Notes under the pieces: model-generated
Told to the model about the DNA's origin: nothing
Database searches by the model: none
The model's input: only the letters and a program-made list of their open reading frames with translations
DNA from: Tillandsia leiboldiana
Taxonomy: Eukaryota > Streptophyta > Magnoliopsida > Poales > Bromeliaceae
Assembly (NCBI GenBank): GCA_029204045.2
Contig: CM055068.1
Coordinates: 34,611,345 to 34,675,344 of the forward strand
Reading direction: 5' to 3'
DNA: 64,000 nucleotides
Made by a program: the position numbers and the translations under genes
Shown here: positions 1 to 11,881 of the stretch, in pieces
How positions within the stretch are numbered: position 1 is the stretch's first letter
How the letters are laid out: every line of letters starts with the position of its first letter

Positions 1-430
1 CCGTTCCTGCTCTAGCGGGCGTGACGGACCAAGGACAGGGAGTCACGAGATAGATCCCTACCAGTATAGTTCATTTTGGTGAGATAGATGTACCATCCCG
101 GATTGTGGGATTTTACTGTACACTTATGTATTATTGTTTTAGTTTACCTCCCTTTTTGGATTCATAGATGATGTATAGGAGGATTTTCATTTGTACTTTT
201 CCTGTGGATCAGATTTTGTATTATTTATATTTGGGAGATGGAGCTTGTACTTTATTCCAGTTGTATAGTGGTTTGGATTTTATTTACAGTTGTTATTTTC
301 TCGCTCTGATATCTATATAGCTGTAGTATTATCTTTTACAGGTTGGACGCTTCGTCTATGCGGGGTTTCCCGTATGGGCGGCGGATCTGTTGGCGAGTCC
401 GAGTCGCAATTTCGACCTCGGGGCGTGACA
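1..430 (+). repeat. Gypsy LTR 3' end fragment
   Basis: The window opens inside a plus-strand LTR that ends GGGCGTGACA at 430. The last 90 bases (gacgcttcg, tatgggcggcgg, cggggcgtgaca) recur at the ends of the LTRs closing at 1900, 31555, 38448 and 49473, and in reverse at 18976 and 23567. The 5' end is outside the window. There is no coding sequence; the short frames here are not conserved domains. Confidence 0.75.
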
Positions 431-1900
431 ATTTTCCTCCCGAATTTCGAAGGGCCGTCGGAGCTTGTTCTTGTTTGATTAAGGTGAAGGCACTAGCTCT
501 CGGAGTTTAGAAAATAAGCTTGTTTTAAATGATTTTCTTAAAAACTAAACTTTATTAAAATGGATTTCCTTAACTCAAGATGGTTTTCTAAAAAGGAGCT
601 ACCTTTTTGTCCTCACCCATAGAGCGGTTGAGTGAAAATGGTTTTGAGAAATAAATGTCATCTTTTTCATATAAATCTCCTCACCCAGGAGAGGGTTCAA
701 GTGATCTGGAATCTAAGGGCTGCCCCCATATTTGGGTCGAGAGCTACGGGAGGCTGTGCCTGGAACCTGTTCATATTTGATTGGGGTTGTAGGTGCCACT
801 CTTCCGAAATTCTCAGTCCCTTTGCCGTTACTAGCGGTTGAGTTGGGTTTGGATCCTTGGCCGATGAGTGTTCCGGCTGGTGTGGTTAGTTGACTTGGGT
901 TTGTGAGTTTTCGATCTGTTTGATCGTGGTCTTAGATTATAGCCTGCATGTGCTACAGCTCTGGTTCTCGATTCTGCGTTGTTTTTTTTTTCAATGGGGT
1001 CGCTCCCCTTTAGTGTCGTTCCGGATGCGATGGTTGTTTTGGTTCGTTGGAACACCCTACGTAATTCCTGCCTAATGAGTGGAGGTGGTTGTAGGTGAGC
1101 GTATATTAGTCCTTTGGGACGCCCTACGATATTCCTGCCCAGTGAGTGGAGGAATCGTAGGTGAGCGCAGGCTTTACTAGATCCTATGTGGCAGTCATTA
1201 CGGTTGGGTTGTTTGGGCACCTCGTGTTAGGGTGGTTGCATATTATCATCTGTTTCACCCATTAAGCATCATAGATAGAGACATGATAGCTGTAGATTCC
1301 TTTCTAGCTTATCAATTCTTATTTACAGTATTCCTGCTATCTTATGCCTCTAGTAGACTTAGTGGGCAAACTGTTGGGCTTGGAGATGGTACCCACTGAG
1401 AACTACTAATTGATGTAGTTCTCACACCCTCTGTTGGTGACAATTTTGCAGAGGCTTTCCTTCCATCCCTGCTTTAGTTGGCTTGACGGATTGAGGTGAG
1501 GGAGTCACGAGATAGATCCCTACCAGTGTTGTTTATTTTGGTGAGATAGATGTACCAACCCGAATTGTGGGTTTATACTGTACACTGATGTATTATTATT
1601 GTTTTAGTTTACCTCCCTTGTTGGATTCATAAATATTGTATAGAAGGATTTTGATTGTACTATGATAGAGTGGTTTCAGATTATGTATTATTTGCATTTG
1701 GGAGATGGATCTTGTACTTTATTTTCAGTTGTACAGTGGTTTGGATTTTTATTTAGCAGCTTTTATTTTTAGCTCTGATATCTGTATAGTTGCTAAGTAC
1801 TATCTTTTGCATGTTAGACGCTTCGCCTATGCGGGGTTTCCGTATGGGTGGCGGATCTGTTGGTGAGCCCGGGTCGCAGTTTCAACCCCGGGGCGTGACA
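431..1900 (+). repeat. Second gypsy LTR 3' fragment, plus strand
   Basis: A second LTR end closes with GGGCGTGACA at 1900. From about 1070 it matches the LTR pieces at 45369-45514 and 48933-49473 (gtgagcgcagg, cttagtgggcaaactg, tactgagaac-like blocks). The stretch 700-840 resembles the internal region of gypsy-2 near 33690-33760. Bases 431-700 have no clear match within the window. No TG start is visible, so this is a truncated or rearranged copy abutting the first one. Confidence 0.6.
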
Positions 1901-3934
1901 ACCATGCCTCTATCTACTATGCTCAAAGAACAACACGGTGATAATATGCAACGACTCGCCCTCGAGGTGCTCAATCAACCTAATCACACTGACTACCACA
2001 TCGGGTCCAGTCAAACCTGCACGCACCTACTACCACACATCCACTGAGGATGGAATTTACGTAGGGCATCCCACTCGGACTGCATCGACGTCACACAAAG
2101 AAACAAAGTAACAGGCCCAGCTCCGGAGTGGCACTTGAGGGGTGCGACCCCACTGAGGAAAGCTACGCATCTCAGTCGAGCTCAATATGGCTCATACAGG
2201 CTATAGTCCAAATCCACGATCAACCAGATCGATCAACAAGCTCACGATTCACGACAAGGTCACAACATAGGCCAGGAATACTCAACAGCACGAGATCACC
2301 GTCAATCCAAACGGCTCCTGACACTAGAACACAAACTAGCCACAGCTATCAAACTTCACTCGCCCCCCAAGCACGAGCGCAAATGCAACCTACACTACTT
2401 TGACCACTCAAACCCACTATCCGGGGCGAGAGAAAACTATTAAGTCGAGAAGAATGCAACAATAGTGTAGAGTGTCCAAATATACATTAAAATACCAAAA
2501 TTGAGAGTTTTCTAGTGTCAAAGGGTCTCAAACATGCCGCATATGTCAGGGATGCTAATTAGAGTTTCCATAATTTTTTTCGATCACTATCAGATTTTAG
2601 CAGATAAATGGAATGCTACAACTAGCATGCTGGACATCTATAAAAATAGACGTAGAAGGAAACTCGCTGATTTTGGAAGAAATCCAACCCATCTGGATTG
2701 CTCTGCAACCAAGGGGAGAAGTCGAAGCGGCGTGGCACCAACACACTGTCAGGGAAACCTCACGCAGCCGAACTTGCAAACTCCAAAAGCTAGCCTCACC
2801 CATAGCTAGAACCATTGCCAGAAGCTCAACCAAACTCTACACAAGCCTCTCTGCCACAGATCCAAGGATCCAAGCTCAAAGTTCACACTCACTGCCTCAG
2901 TCCAAGCTCAGCACATAAGGAATCCACAACTCCCTCAGCTCAGCACAGTGCACGCACACACACAGAACACAGTGCAAGCTCACTCCTGTTGCGACTCCTC
3001 AACTCCACCCTTTTCTCTAACTCCTCCAGCATAAACAAGAACACACACACACACACACACAAGAAAATGGGAGAAGGTCCAACCATCAGGAGCAACACCA
3101 ACACACTCAGCTCAAATAGACTAAAATACCGAAAACTCCGAAAACTCGCAAAATCAGGCCCCTACCTCAAATCCAGCAGGACAAGGGTCCAAGCTCAGGT
3201 TCTCCACCTCAGAAGCAAGCCACACGACGTACTCGACCAAGCCTCGAAGCTTCGGCGCGAAAAAGAAAGAAGAAGAAATGCTGGGGTGGTGTTGCTTCTG
3301 CTGCGGCCACTCTGCTCCAATGCACAGGGAAGGAGGGAGAAGGAGAAAGATGGAGAACATGATGGAGGGAGCAGCTCAGGGTGATCTCTGGTGTAAATGG
3401 GGGAGTGGGTACACATGCTAAGGGGTTATAGTCCACAAAAGGGTGTGCTGAGTCGCGGAGCATCCAAAAGAGTTAATTGGTCCAACTGCAGAAAATCACA
3501 ATCCGGGTGCTCGACCGTTCACCAGAGCGCCCCATCTTATGCGGCTACAATAATAACGGGCAGCCCTGTTGGCGCCCGCTCTTCCACAATGGAGGGCCCG
3601 GAAGTGTGTAACACTATGCCCAACTACCCGGGCGTCCGGTCCATGCGCCCGCTGCTATAGTGACGCGTTCGAAAGTCACCAACTCCGTACCACTCCTACC
3701 AACTGCTCAATTAGGCACGAATCTCGAGAAAATCTCATCCATTCAAATTCTGGGCTGCTACAGTAACTTTCGAGCGTCCAACAAGGATTCTGCAAATAGG
3801 ATATGTTTCCGCGCGTCCGAAACATCTTTAGGGTGCCTGAAATCTCTGGAACTCAAGTTCTTTTGCTATTTGCGTTCTAAGTCCGTTTTCACGTCTATTT
3901 CGCGCTAAACGGCTCTCGCTCGACCTGACCATCT
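1901..3934 (-). repeat. Gypsy LTR fragment, minus strand
   Basis: Starting right after the plus-strand LTR end, this stretch resembles the gypsy-1 LTR interior in order: cctctatctac (compare 19551), atcgggtccagtcaaacctgc (compare 19645), tttacgtagggc, and the gagttttct...catatg block (compare 20250). It contains a (CA)n run at 3040-3060. The usual TGTCACGCC start is missing, and the right limit is set only by loss of recognisable similarity, so the end is approximate. Confidence 0.5.
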
Positions 3935-4281
3935 CCAGATGGGTCGGACAGCACAGGAATGACGCACCCAAACAGTTACTAAGCCTCCAGTACTCTACAG
4001 TTAATACTATACTAAATGTGATTTTAGTTGCATGTTGGGAGGAACCTCCTTTTATGATTTTCAAGTAGTTGTAGATATTAAAGTTGTTTAAAGTTGAATG
4101 GTTTAGTTTAATAGCTGTGCAATGATATTTCATATATCCAAATGTGTATGTTTATACAGGTTGGTATGTGATTTCCACTTCGTTCAGGTAGGAAAAATCT
4201 TGCCCATATTGAGTTTGTTGCACGTGCCCGAACGGAGCTAATTGGTAGTTTCGAGGCCTGATAGCCTGTTCGTCTTTTTGT
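3935..4281. other. Unclassified spacer and left flank of the MULE
   Basis: No gene is visible. The last ~50 bases (4233-4281, with ttggtagtttcgaggcctga and gtctttttgt) closely resemble 12170-12219 on the far side of the MULE, so this end belongs to the older repeat into which the MULE went. Confidence 0.5.
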
Positions 4282-4480
4282 GGGCTTTTTTTTGAAATTG
4301 ACCCTATCAAAATTTAAATTTTTAAAAATGGCCCTGCAAAATTTATATTTGCAAAAATGGCCCTCTTCCTGCCACGTCAGCGCGCCACGTCAGCAGGGTC
4401 CGCCACGTCAGCGAGCCACAGCCGCGGGTGCGTGCGGAGGTGTCAAGTGAAACACGCAGGTAGAACCTGCGTGTTTAGAA
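4282..4480 (+). repeat. MULE left terminal inverted repeat
   Basis: Pairs with 11860-12039 in reverse. Shared blocks in order are gaaattgaccct, atggccctgcaaaattt, gcaaaaatggccctcttcc, three spaced gccacgtcagc-type motifs, gccacagccg, and the first palindrome aacacgcaggtagaacctg. The repeated CACGTC motifs are ACGT-core sites of the kind plant bZIP proteins bind, so the TIR may double as promoter. Confidence 0.85.
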
Positions 4481-4560
4481 CACGCAGGCTCGGCCTGCGT
4501 GTTTAGAACACGCAGGTTGAGCCTGCGTGTTCTAAACACGCAGGCCGAGCCTGCGTGTCC
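4450..4560. repeat. Subterminal palindrome array, left (4 units)
   Basis: Four consecutive near-perfect palindromes with arms acacgcagg / cctgcgtgt around a 5-6 bp centre, separated by tttag or tctaa linkers (unit about 28 bp). The same motif forms the right array at 11688-11881. Subterminal repeats of this sort are candidate transposase-binding sites; that role is inferred. Confidence 0.9.
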
Positions 4561-5489
4561 ACTTGCCCTAACACCCCGCCCGCGCCCGACCGACCCCCTT
4601 CTTCCTCACTCTCACCTATTTCGATCTCTCTCTCTATCTCTCACTCTCTCTCTCTCTCTCTCGCTCCCGTGCAGCAGACGCCGCTGCCGCCGGTCATCAT
4701 CGTCGTCGGAGGAGGAGAAAGAGGCGCACGAGAGCACTCTCATTCTCTCTCTTTCCCGTGCATTTGTGTTAATCTTGCTAGCTAAGGTATAATTTTACAT
4801 CTAATAGGTCAAAATTTATTTTATTTATTAATAGTGTTTTAACTTTCAATTTGGGAATTTATTTGAGTTAATCTTGCTAGTTATAATCTGTAACATTTAA
4901 TCTTGCTAGTTATAATCTGTAACATTCGAATCCATAACTTAAGATGAACATGCATGATGATGAGTACTATATAAATGGCCCTTAACTCATGATTATCGTG
5001 CTCATTAGGGCTTTTTTTGAAATTGACCCTATAAAAATTTATATTTGCAAAATTTATATTTGCAAAAATTATAATACAAAAAAATCATAAAAAGATAAGA
5101 TTAGTATTGGAACTACCAGCACAATGTTATGTGTTAATTAACATAGGAACTACCAGCTATGATCAAATCATATTGGTGACCATAAACCAAATAATCATGA
5201 GATCATGGAAGTAGATGAAAATTAAACTTGCGTTTCTCATTATTATGACAGGTTACCTTGTACAAATCCAGCGAACTGTATCCCCATGATCTCAGTTTGC
5301 TGTAACCATCATGGTACCGCAATGGATTGTTCTGTAATCTGTCAAAAATGAATAAGAATATATGCCAATAAGAACTGCCAGAAATTATCTGTAGATTGAA
5401 AAGTACTATGCGCTTTTGCACATAACTAGCTAAAATAGCCAACAGATTTCCTGCACTTTTGCTCATCATAGTGATCTTAATTTGTCAGT
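4561..5489 (+). other. MULE 5' leader with CT microsatellite
   Basis: No convincing coding sequence. A pyrimidine-rich run (CT)n covers about 4621-4668, like plant 5' leaders. A donor-like AAG|GTATAA at about 4788 could begin a 5' UTR intron ending before the transposase start at 5490. From 4800 the sequence is AT-rich, with a short direct repeat (atcttgctagttataatctg) near 4872 and 4902 and an internal copy of the terminus at 5008. Confidence 0.45.
5008..5075 (+). repeat. Internal copy of the MULE terminus
   Basis: gggctttttttgaaattgac recurs here 726 bp inside the left end, followed by ctataaaaatttatatttgc. It keeps the outermost ~65 bp of the TIR only. It fits a nested or abortive second terminus, or a duplication within the element. 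Confidence 0.75.
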
Positions 5490-8340
5490 ATGTCTGGTGA
5501 ATGTGTTCCGTTTTATATTCATTGGGACGGAAACTTAGTCATGAATAATAATATACCACAATACATTGGTGGCTATAAATAACTGATCGGAATTCGCCGC
5601 GACATCACATTTCGGGATTTCGAAACAGAAATATATAAGGTCACTAATTATGATCGAGCGGAGTTCCGTCTACGCATAACAGTTCGATGTCCAATGGGAC
5701 CTAATGAATGGGAATTACTTGACATATCAAGTGATCATGGGATTGTAGGCGTGATGAGTTTTTTCCCATTTCATGGTTGCATCAAAGTATACGTAGAGAA
5801 GCAAGTGTTGACTACACGTCACCCTCCAACCTCTGTTTACCAAAGAGATTATGTCGATCTTGAACGAATTCGTACATCAAGGTATGAAAATTTAGAAATT
5901 TTCAATTTCAATCTTTGTCCTTTATTGCTATAGGTGCGAAAAATGGATAATTTACATTTTATAAGTATTGCAGAGTGTCTGAAGTCCCATATGTGCCAGT
6001 GAGTACATCATTACCATATATTACTGTGGATCCATCTTTATTCGGTGGAGTTGATGAGCGGTAAGTGATTATACGATTTAATTACATATATTATCTTAAT
6101 AGATTCGAATAGTTAATCATAAATACCTTTGCAGATCAACTATACATCATAATATATATAAGGGTCCATCATCTAGCAATCGACACGTCACTGATGTAGA
6201 GTTGAGAAATATAAATGAAAATGAGGAAGTAATAGAAAGTGATAATGAGCAAATAAATAGCAGTGACGATGAGCATGTAAGTGAAACTGATATGGACTCT
6301 ACAGATGATGATAGTGATGGTATCCCACAATCTATTGATGTTGGTCATGATGGCGGTTTGAATTCTCTCACATGCGCCATTCAAGATGAAGGGATTGAAT
6401 GGATTGAAAATTCATTTGCAAACAACGATGATGTCGAGGATCCGGTAGAATTTGAAGAATTTGAAGATCACCGACAGCGTTTTTTACTGGGCAATGAATT
6501 AATTCACCAAAGCGTTGTTGAACAAAACATTTATCAAGGTCCTCCGTGTGATGATCAATGGAAAGATCGAATATTTTCTGACAAGACGTCCTTGGTGAAT
6601 GCTTTGGATCGATGGCACATTGAACATAATGTGCAACTGAGAGTTGTTAAATCAAACACAACTAGATATACTGTGAGATGTTTGGTCAATTCTTGCCCAT
6701 GGAGATTACATGCCTCTCGACCTAAAGGTTCATCACATTTTAAAGTAAAGACCTATGTGGGACCACATACATGCATGCTTCCTATTTTGAATACAATGCC
6801 TAGGAATTGTACATCTTCTTTTATATGTCAACATATACTACCCACAATGAAGGCAAGGCTTGCTATGAGTCCTACAGAAGTTCAAACCAGAGTTCGGAGT
6901 GACTTTCACGTCACCATTTCATATAGCAAGGCTTGGCGGGCACGGAATAAAGCCTTGCAAATTATATACGGTAGTTGGGAGCAATCATATCGTGACCTTC
7001 CTCGATATTTTTCAATGTTAGAAACAACAAATCCCGAAACTATTACCAAGATTGAAACTATAAGAGTGACCCCTACTTCAAGAATGTTTGCACGCGCCTT
7101 CTGGGCTTTTGGACCCTCGATTCTTGGTTGGACGTTTTGCCGGCCATTACTTAGTATCGATGCCACGCACTTGTATGGAAAATATGGAGGCCATGCATTA
7201 ATTGCCACAGGTGTTGATGGCAATGGTGGTTTGTACCCGCTAGCATTCGCAATATGCGAGGGAGAGAATAGCTCGAGTTGGGAGTGGTTTCTAAATTGTC
7301 TACGAAGGTACATAACACGAGGTCGAGTTCTTACATTAATTTCTGATCGCTTTAAAGGACTTGCGAACCTTGTTGCACTTGTATTCCCACAATCAGAAGG
7401 ACATGCTCATCGATGGTGTTTGCGACACATGAAAGCTAATATGAATATTCATTTCAAAGCAAAACACCTACTTAAGAAATGTTATGCCATTGGGAGTGCC
7501 TCAGAAGAACGAGAATATAACATGTTAAAGGATGAATTGAGAGCAATGGATGAGGATGCTTGGCAATGGGTTGACAGACTTCATGCCGATAGGACATATT
7601 GGGCTAAGGCTTTCGATGGTGGTCGACGATTCGGCATTATGACTACAAACCGTTCAGAAAGTTTAAATGGAGTCTTGAGGGGAGTTCGTGGCTTACCAAT
7701 TACCGCTTTTGTAATGGCAACATTACATCGACTGGTTGAGTTCTTTCTAAAACATCGTCAAGAGGGAGCAGCAATGTTTACTCCATTTGTATCGGATGTG
7801 GATAAAACTATTAATAGCCGAATGTCAGTGGCTAGAGCACATACAGTTAGGCGATATGGATATCAAGAATTTGAAGTTCTTACAGGAAGGGATTTGCAAT
7901 ACCAAGTCATTATCAATGGAGCAAATTCTACATGTTCATGTTTGTGTTTGCAACTGACAGGATTACCTTGTTCACATATATTAGCTTGTTGTAGTTCGTT
8001 ACACATGAACATAGATTATTATAGTCTATGCGCCCGTTGGTATACTACTGAATCCTTTCGAGATACATACGATCCACAGTTCCATCCGGTCCCCGATCGG
8101 CGTTATTGGGTTGAGTCATATGACACACCTATACTTCCACCACACGCGCGAAGAAAAAAAGGACGACCCAAATCTACGCGCATTCGCAATATTATGGACG
8201 AAGGCGCGGGAAGTAGTAGGAGCAAGTGTAGTCTGTGTAAACAACCCGGCCATTATAAAAGCACATGTCCTGAAAATCAACAAAGAAGGACCGAAAGACG
8301 TCGACGATTAGGTTATTTGTTTAATATCTTGATTGTTTGA
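5490..8340 (+). pseudogene. MULE transposase (MuDR type), three exons, in-frame stop in exon 1
   Basis: Cut-and-paste transposase that would bind the TIRs and cut in the nucleus. Inferred exons are 5490-5881, 5974-6060 and 6135-8340, with GT-AG introns and matching phases (895 codons including the stop). The first ATG (5490) is followed by a TAA at 5580-5582 in frame, so the N-terminus is broken unless translation restarts at 5694. Exon 3 encodes an acidic linker, the MuDR N-terminal zinc-type domain (about 6560-6760), the MULE catalytic domain with aspartates in SIDATHLY (near 7155) and ISDRFKGL (near 7340) and a later glutamate in NRSESLNG, a SWIM finger CSCLCLQLTGLPCSH (near 7930-7980), and a CCHC knuckle CSLCKQPGHYKSTC (8227-8268). 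The region from exon 2 on is otherwise open. An alternative last splice from about 8310 to 8418 would change only the C-terminus. Confidence 0.88.
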
Positions 8341-8417
8341 TATATTGATTGTTTTGATTAATTTACAATACTTCATGCCTAATATAATTTTTGTTTTACT
8401 TATTGGTATTATTTCAG

Positions 8418-10595
8418 ATGGACGATCACGAGGAGGCAGGACCGATTGATGCCTCTGTATTGACAGATCAGCCCCACCACAGATGTACTAGCATTAGAGA
8501 TGAGGTTATATATATATTTTTTTTATTAACTTTTTCATTTCTTTGATATTTCATGTACTAATATTATGTGATTTTTATATATTTACAGGGTTATTCTCCG
8601 GTTGAATTTGTGGAGCATAGTCGCACATTGAACCGCTGGCAGATTGAGCATCCTGCAGTATTGGAGCTACTGCGACGTGCGGGATTCTATTATGTATCGC
8701 GGTTGAGGCGCGTCATGCTCGATCAGGCTTTGTTAGGATCCTTAGTGGAGCGGTGGCGGGGGGAGACGCAGTCCTTTCACTTGAGACATGGGGAGATGAC
8801 AGTCACCTTGATGGACGTGGCTGTCATTACTGGACTTCGCATTGATGGGGGGGCGGTGACCGGAGTAGGCTCGTATCAGTGGGGGGCGCTATGTGAGCTC
8901 TTGCTTGGGGTGCTTCCCGGAGATATCAGAGGCGGAGAGATCAAACTTGAATGGTTGTATCAGCAGTTTCACGACATCCCCGTAGATGCACAGCCCGCAG
9001 TGATAGAGGCTACAGCCAGAGCGTATATTTTGTTTCAGATAGGTTGTAGCCTAATGGCAAACCCAAGCAGAACTAGAGTGCATTTAAAGTGGTTGCCTCT
9101 TTTAGAGGATTTTGACGCTTGTGGTGCCTTGGCATGGGGTGCGGCGACGCTAGCTCATCTTTATCGAGCATTAGCAAATGCTTGCATGAGGGGGAAAGCG
9201 AGTTGTTGTTGTTTTGCGACATTACTTCAGGTACATTACTTTACTAGTAATTTCATTGATGAAATTCAATTATTATTTCTAAGTACCTTAATATGTAGAG
9301 TTGGGCATGGGATCATCTGCACATTGGTCGACCTGAGATAGTCGGACCGCAGTTTGATCTTATTGATCTGCCACTAGGTTGCAGGTATGTATTAAATTTT
9401 AAGGTTTCTGTGTTTTATATTATCATTACTAATATATTATATGTGAAACAGATGGAATAATAGGTTGGCTTTTCGAGACAATGTCAGGACGGCTGACATT
9501 GAGTTTTATCGTGATCAGCTTGATTGCCAGTTACAGTCTCAGGTACATGAGTTAATTATCATAAGTTTTCATTCACATAACTTTTTTTTTTTTTATTACA
9601 AGTTACTTATCATTTACTTTTCACAATAGATTATATGGAGGCCATATACAGATGATATACTAGGGTCACTTCCACCTTTTTGTCTAGTGGGATCTCCGGT
9701 ATGGCGATCACGGACGACCCTAGTATGTTTTCATATTATTGAGCTACATCTTCCTGATCGGGTGCTTCGTCATTTTGGATTTCGACAGCATATACCCGAC
9801 GCAGTAGTTGCTCTACCTCGCATCACTTCAAGAGGTAGAGCGGATCTGAACTGGGCGGATTTTCATGGCATACATATTCAGGCTTGGGATGCTCGACTGC
9901 AGTATATAGTAGAGGTGGACCCCCATGTAGATCCCGATTATATACGCGCCGCTTCTATCTACATGCAGTGGTATTGGAGTATCCCCAGGAGGTGGATATC
10001 TACTCCAGCACCGCGTCCCCCCCTTGCATATGAGCCCCATGGACATCGCGAGAGATTTTTGGTATGATATAATAATTAATTTCATTTTCAAACGAAAGTC
10101 AACGTAATTATTGTGATACTGTTTTCATTTCAGGTCGATCTCCTTCAGAGAATGGAACATACGGTCCGAAGTGTACTACCCCAGCTTTCACATACTGGAC
10201 CACCTTTCGACATTCTGACACGTGGTGCTGATCAAGTGGAGGTTGGTTTACTGACTCTACAGACATTACCACCTACTACACCACGCCCAGCGGATCATGG
10301 TGGAGCATCGACGTCGGGGCATGCACCATCACCTAGTCCATCGGGGACACAGCCAGCAGAGCATGGTGGAGCATCGACGTCGGGGCATGCACCATCACCA
10401 TCAGATACTACACCACCATCGGGGTACGTACCACTTGGTCGTCGTCAACGAGGACTTGATCTTTTTTATTTGAGGCGACCACGGCAGCGACAGTCCTCCC
10501 AGACTGATCAGCCCTCATCTTCAGCTCCTTCACAGCCAGAGGGCACGGCTATTTCTCAGTTGGACCAATTGGACCGTATTGAGCCATTTGATTAG
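8418..10595 (+). CDS. Plant mobile domain (PMD) protein carried by the MULE
   Basis: Six exons inferred from GT-AG sites with consistent phase: 8418-8504, 8589-9230, 9299-9384, 9452-9542, 9630-10061 and 10134-10595. They total 1800 nt, or 599 residues plus stop, with no internal stop. The protein shows the PMD hallmarks: LNRWQIEHPAVLELLRRAGF early, the DVAVITGLRIDG block (about residue 110), the W-A-W-D-H-L..GRP block at the exon 2/3 join, a short R-W block in exon 4, WRPYTDD opening exon 5 and HLPDRVLRHFG after it. The C-terminal tail is Pro/Ser/Thr-rich with a duplicated GGASTSGHAPSPS. Host PMD proteins (MAIN/MAIL family) act in genome stability and silencing, and PMD genes are also known inside MULEs and other transposons. 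Its role in this element is not known. Confidence is high for the family and good for the exon model. Confidence 0.85.
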
Positions 10596-11502
10596 TTTAC
10601 ATTGTTATATATTGTTATATTTCTATTATTTTGTTCTGATGAGTTGTGTTGTTGTGTTGTTGTGTTGTTGTGTTGTGCGATGTGATGTGATGTGATGTGA
10701 TGTGAAGTGTTGTTGTGATGCTGTGTTGTGCGATGTTCTACGATGTGATGTGATGTGATGTGATGTGATGTGATGTGATATGATGTAATGTGTTGAGATG
10801 TGATGTGAAGTGTTGTTGTGTTGTTGTGATGTTGTGTTGTGCGATGTTCTGCGATGTGATGTAATGTGTTGTGATTGGGTTGTGCTTTGTTGTGCCTTGT
10901 TGTGCCTTGTTGTGCTTTATTGTATTGTTGTGTTGTTGTGTTGTGTTCGTAATCATGTATTTTGCTTCTTCTTTGAAATGTTGAAACTTACTGTAATAAT
11001 TGTTCAATGTAATATTTATAATTCCTCTTTTTCATTTCTTTCTTTTTTTTTAAATGCTCACTATGTATATGCTTTGCATTTATTATTTGTTTAAAGCTTT
11101 GGTGATTGTGAAGAGATTGTTTACTTAATTTTATTCTGATGAGCTCTTGAATGATTTTCCTTTATGCTGACCGCAGTTCTACAAAGTTGCTCTGCTAAGT
11201 CATATTGTCCACCTTTTAGCATAATTAGTGTTCTTGTTTTTAAAATTATTGCTCTTAAATTCTCAAGATCCTGGTGAAATATAATATTAGACACTGCATT
11301 TGATCTCCTTTTTGCACTAGTTAAACACAAAGATTCATTGTTAGCTTCTAAAAGAAAAGAATCCACCAGTACATCTAGTGTATTAGAGAGTTGAATGCAC
11401 GCTGAATTATGATGAAAAAAAAATATTCAGACTAAACATGCAGGCTGAATTATGATGAAAAAAAAATTTATTCAGACTAATGTAGAGTACAGGTTCTACA
11501 TC
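10596..11502. other. PMD 3' flank with TGTTG/GATGT low-complexity repeats
   Basis: About 10637-10945 is built from tgttg and gatgt pentamers in imperfect tandem, giving long spurious open frames. 10946-11502 is AT-rich, with two copies of gctgaattatgatgaaaaaa near 11403 and 11442. No gene is visible; it probably includes the PMD 3' UTR and terminator. Confidence 0.6.
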
Positions 11503-11645
11503 GAGCATTGACTCCGCAGGTATTTACAGAAAAATTTAAAAATTCTTGCATCATGTGTATTTTATATTTACAGTGCGGTTCGGGTGGTTTTAGACTGTGG
11601 CGGAAGCTCCCGGGACGAAAAGTGAGTTGGCGGCGCAAGAATGGA
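11503..11645 (+). repeat. LTR-like piece inside the MULE
   Basis: Resembles 59541-59684, in the plus-strand LTR fragment, over about 140 bp. Shared blocks are cgactcc/tgactcc, catgtgtattttata, ttacagtg.ggttcggg.ggttt, and cgaaaagtgagttggcgg. The neighbouring bases (gtagagtac at 11484) also echo the start of that LTR at 59306. This fits capture of retrotransposon sequence by the MULE or a shared ancestral repeat. Confidence 0.7.
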
Positions 11646-11687
11646 GCACTCTGGAGCTAGGTTCAGTGGCTGGGGGGGTCACTATAG

Positions 11688-11881
11688 AACACGCAGGCTC
11701 AACCTGCGTGTTCTAAACACGCAGGCTGAGCCTGCGTGTTTAGAACACGCAGACTCAGCCTGCGTGTTTAGAACACGCAGGCTGAGACTGCGTGTTCTAA
11801 ACACGCAGGCTGACCCTGCGTGTTCTAAACACGCAGGCTCAGCCTGCGTGTTTAGAACACGCAGGTTCTACCTGCGTGTTT
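11688..11881. repeat. Subterminal palindrome array, right (7 units)
   Basis: Seven units of the acacgcagg...cctgcgtgt palindrome with tctaa or tttag linkers, against four at the left end. The centres vary (ctcaa, ctgag, ctcag, ttcta) while most arms are kept. Confidence 0.9.

Noticed and set aside
831..1220. 129-codon minus frame at the left edge
   Set aside because: Lies in LTR debris, has no domain, and related LTR pieces elsewhere do not keep it open.
6906..7313. 135-codon frame antisense to the transposase
   Set aside because: Shadow of the catalytic domain on the other strand.
10738..11094. Frames in the TGTTG/GATGT stretch after the PMD gene
   Set aside because: Low-complexity pentamer repeats; open on both strands by composition.
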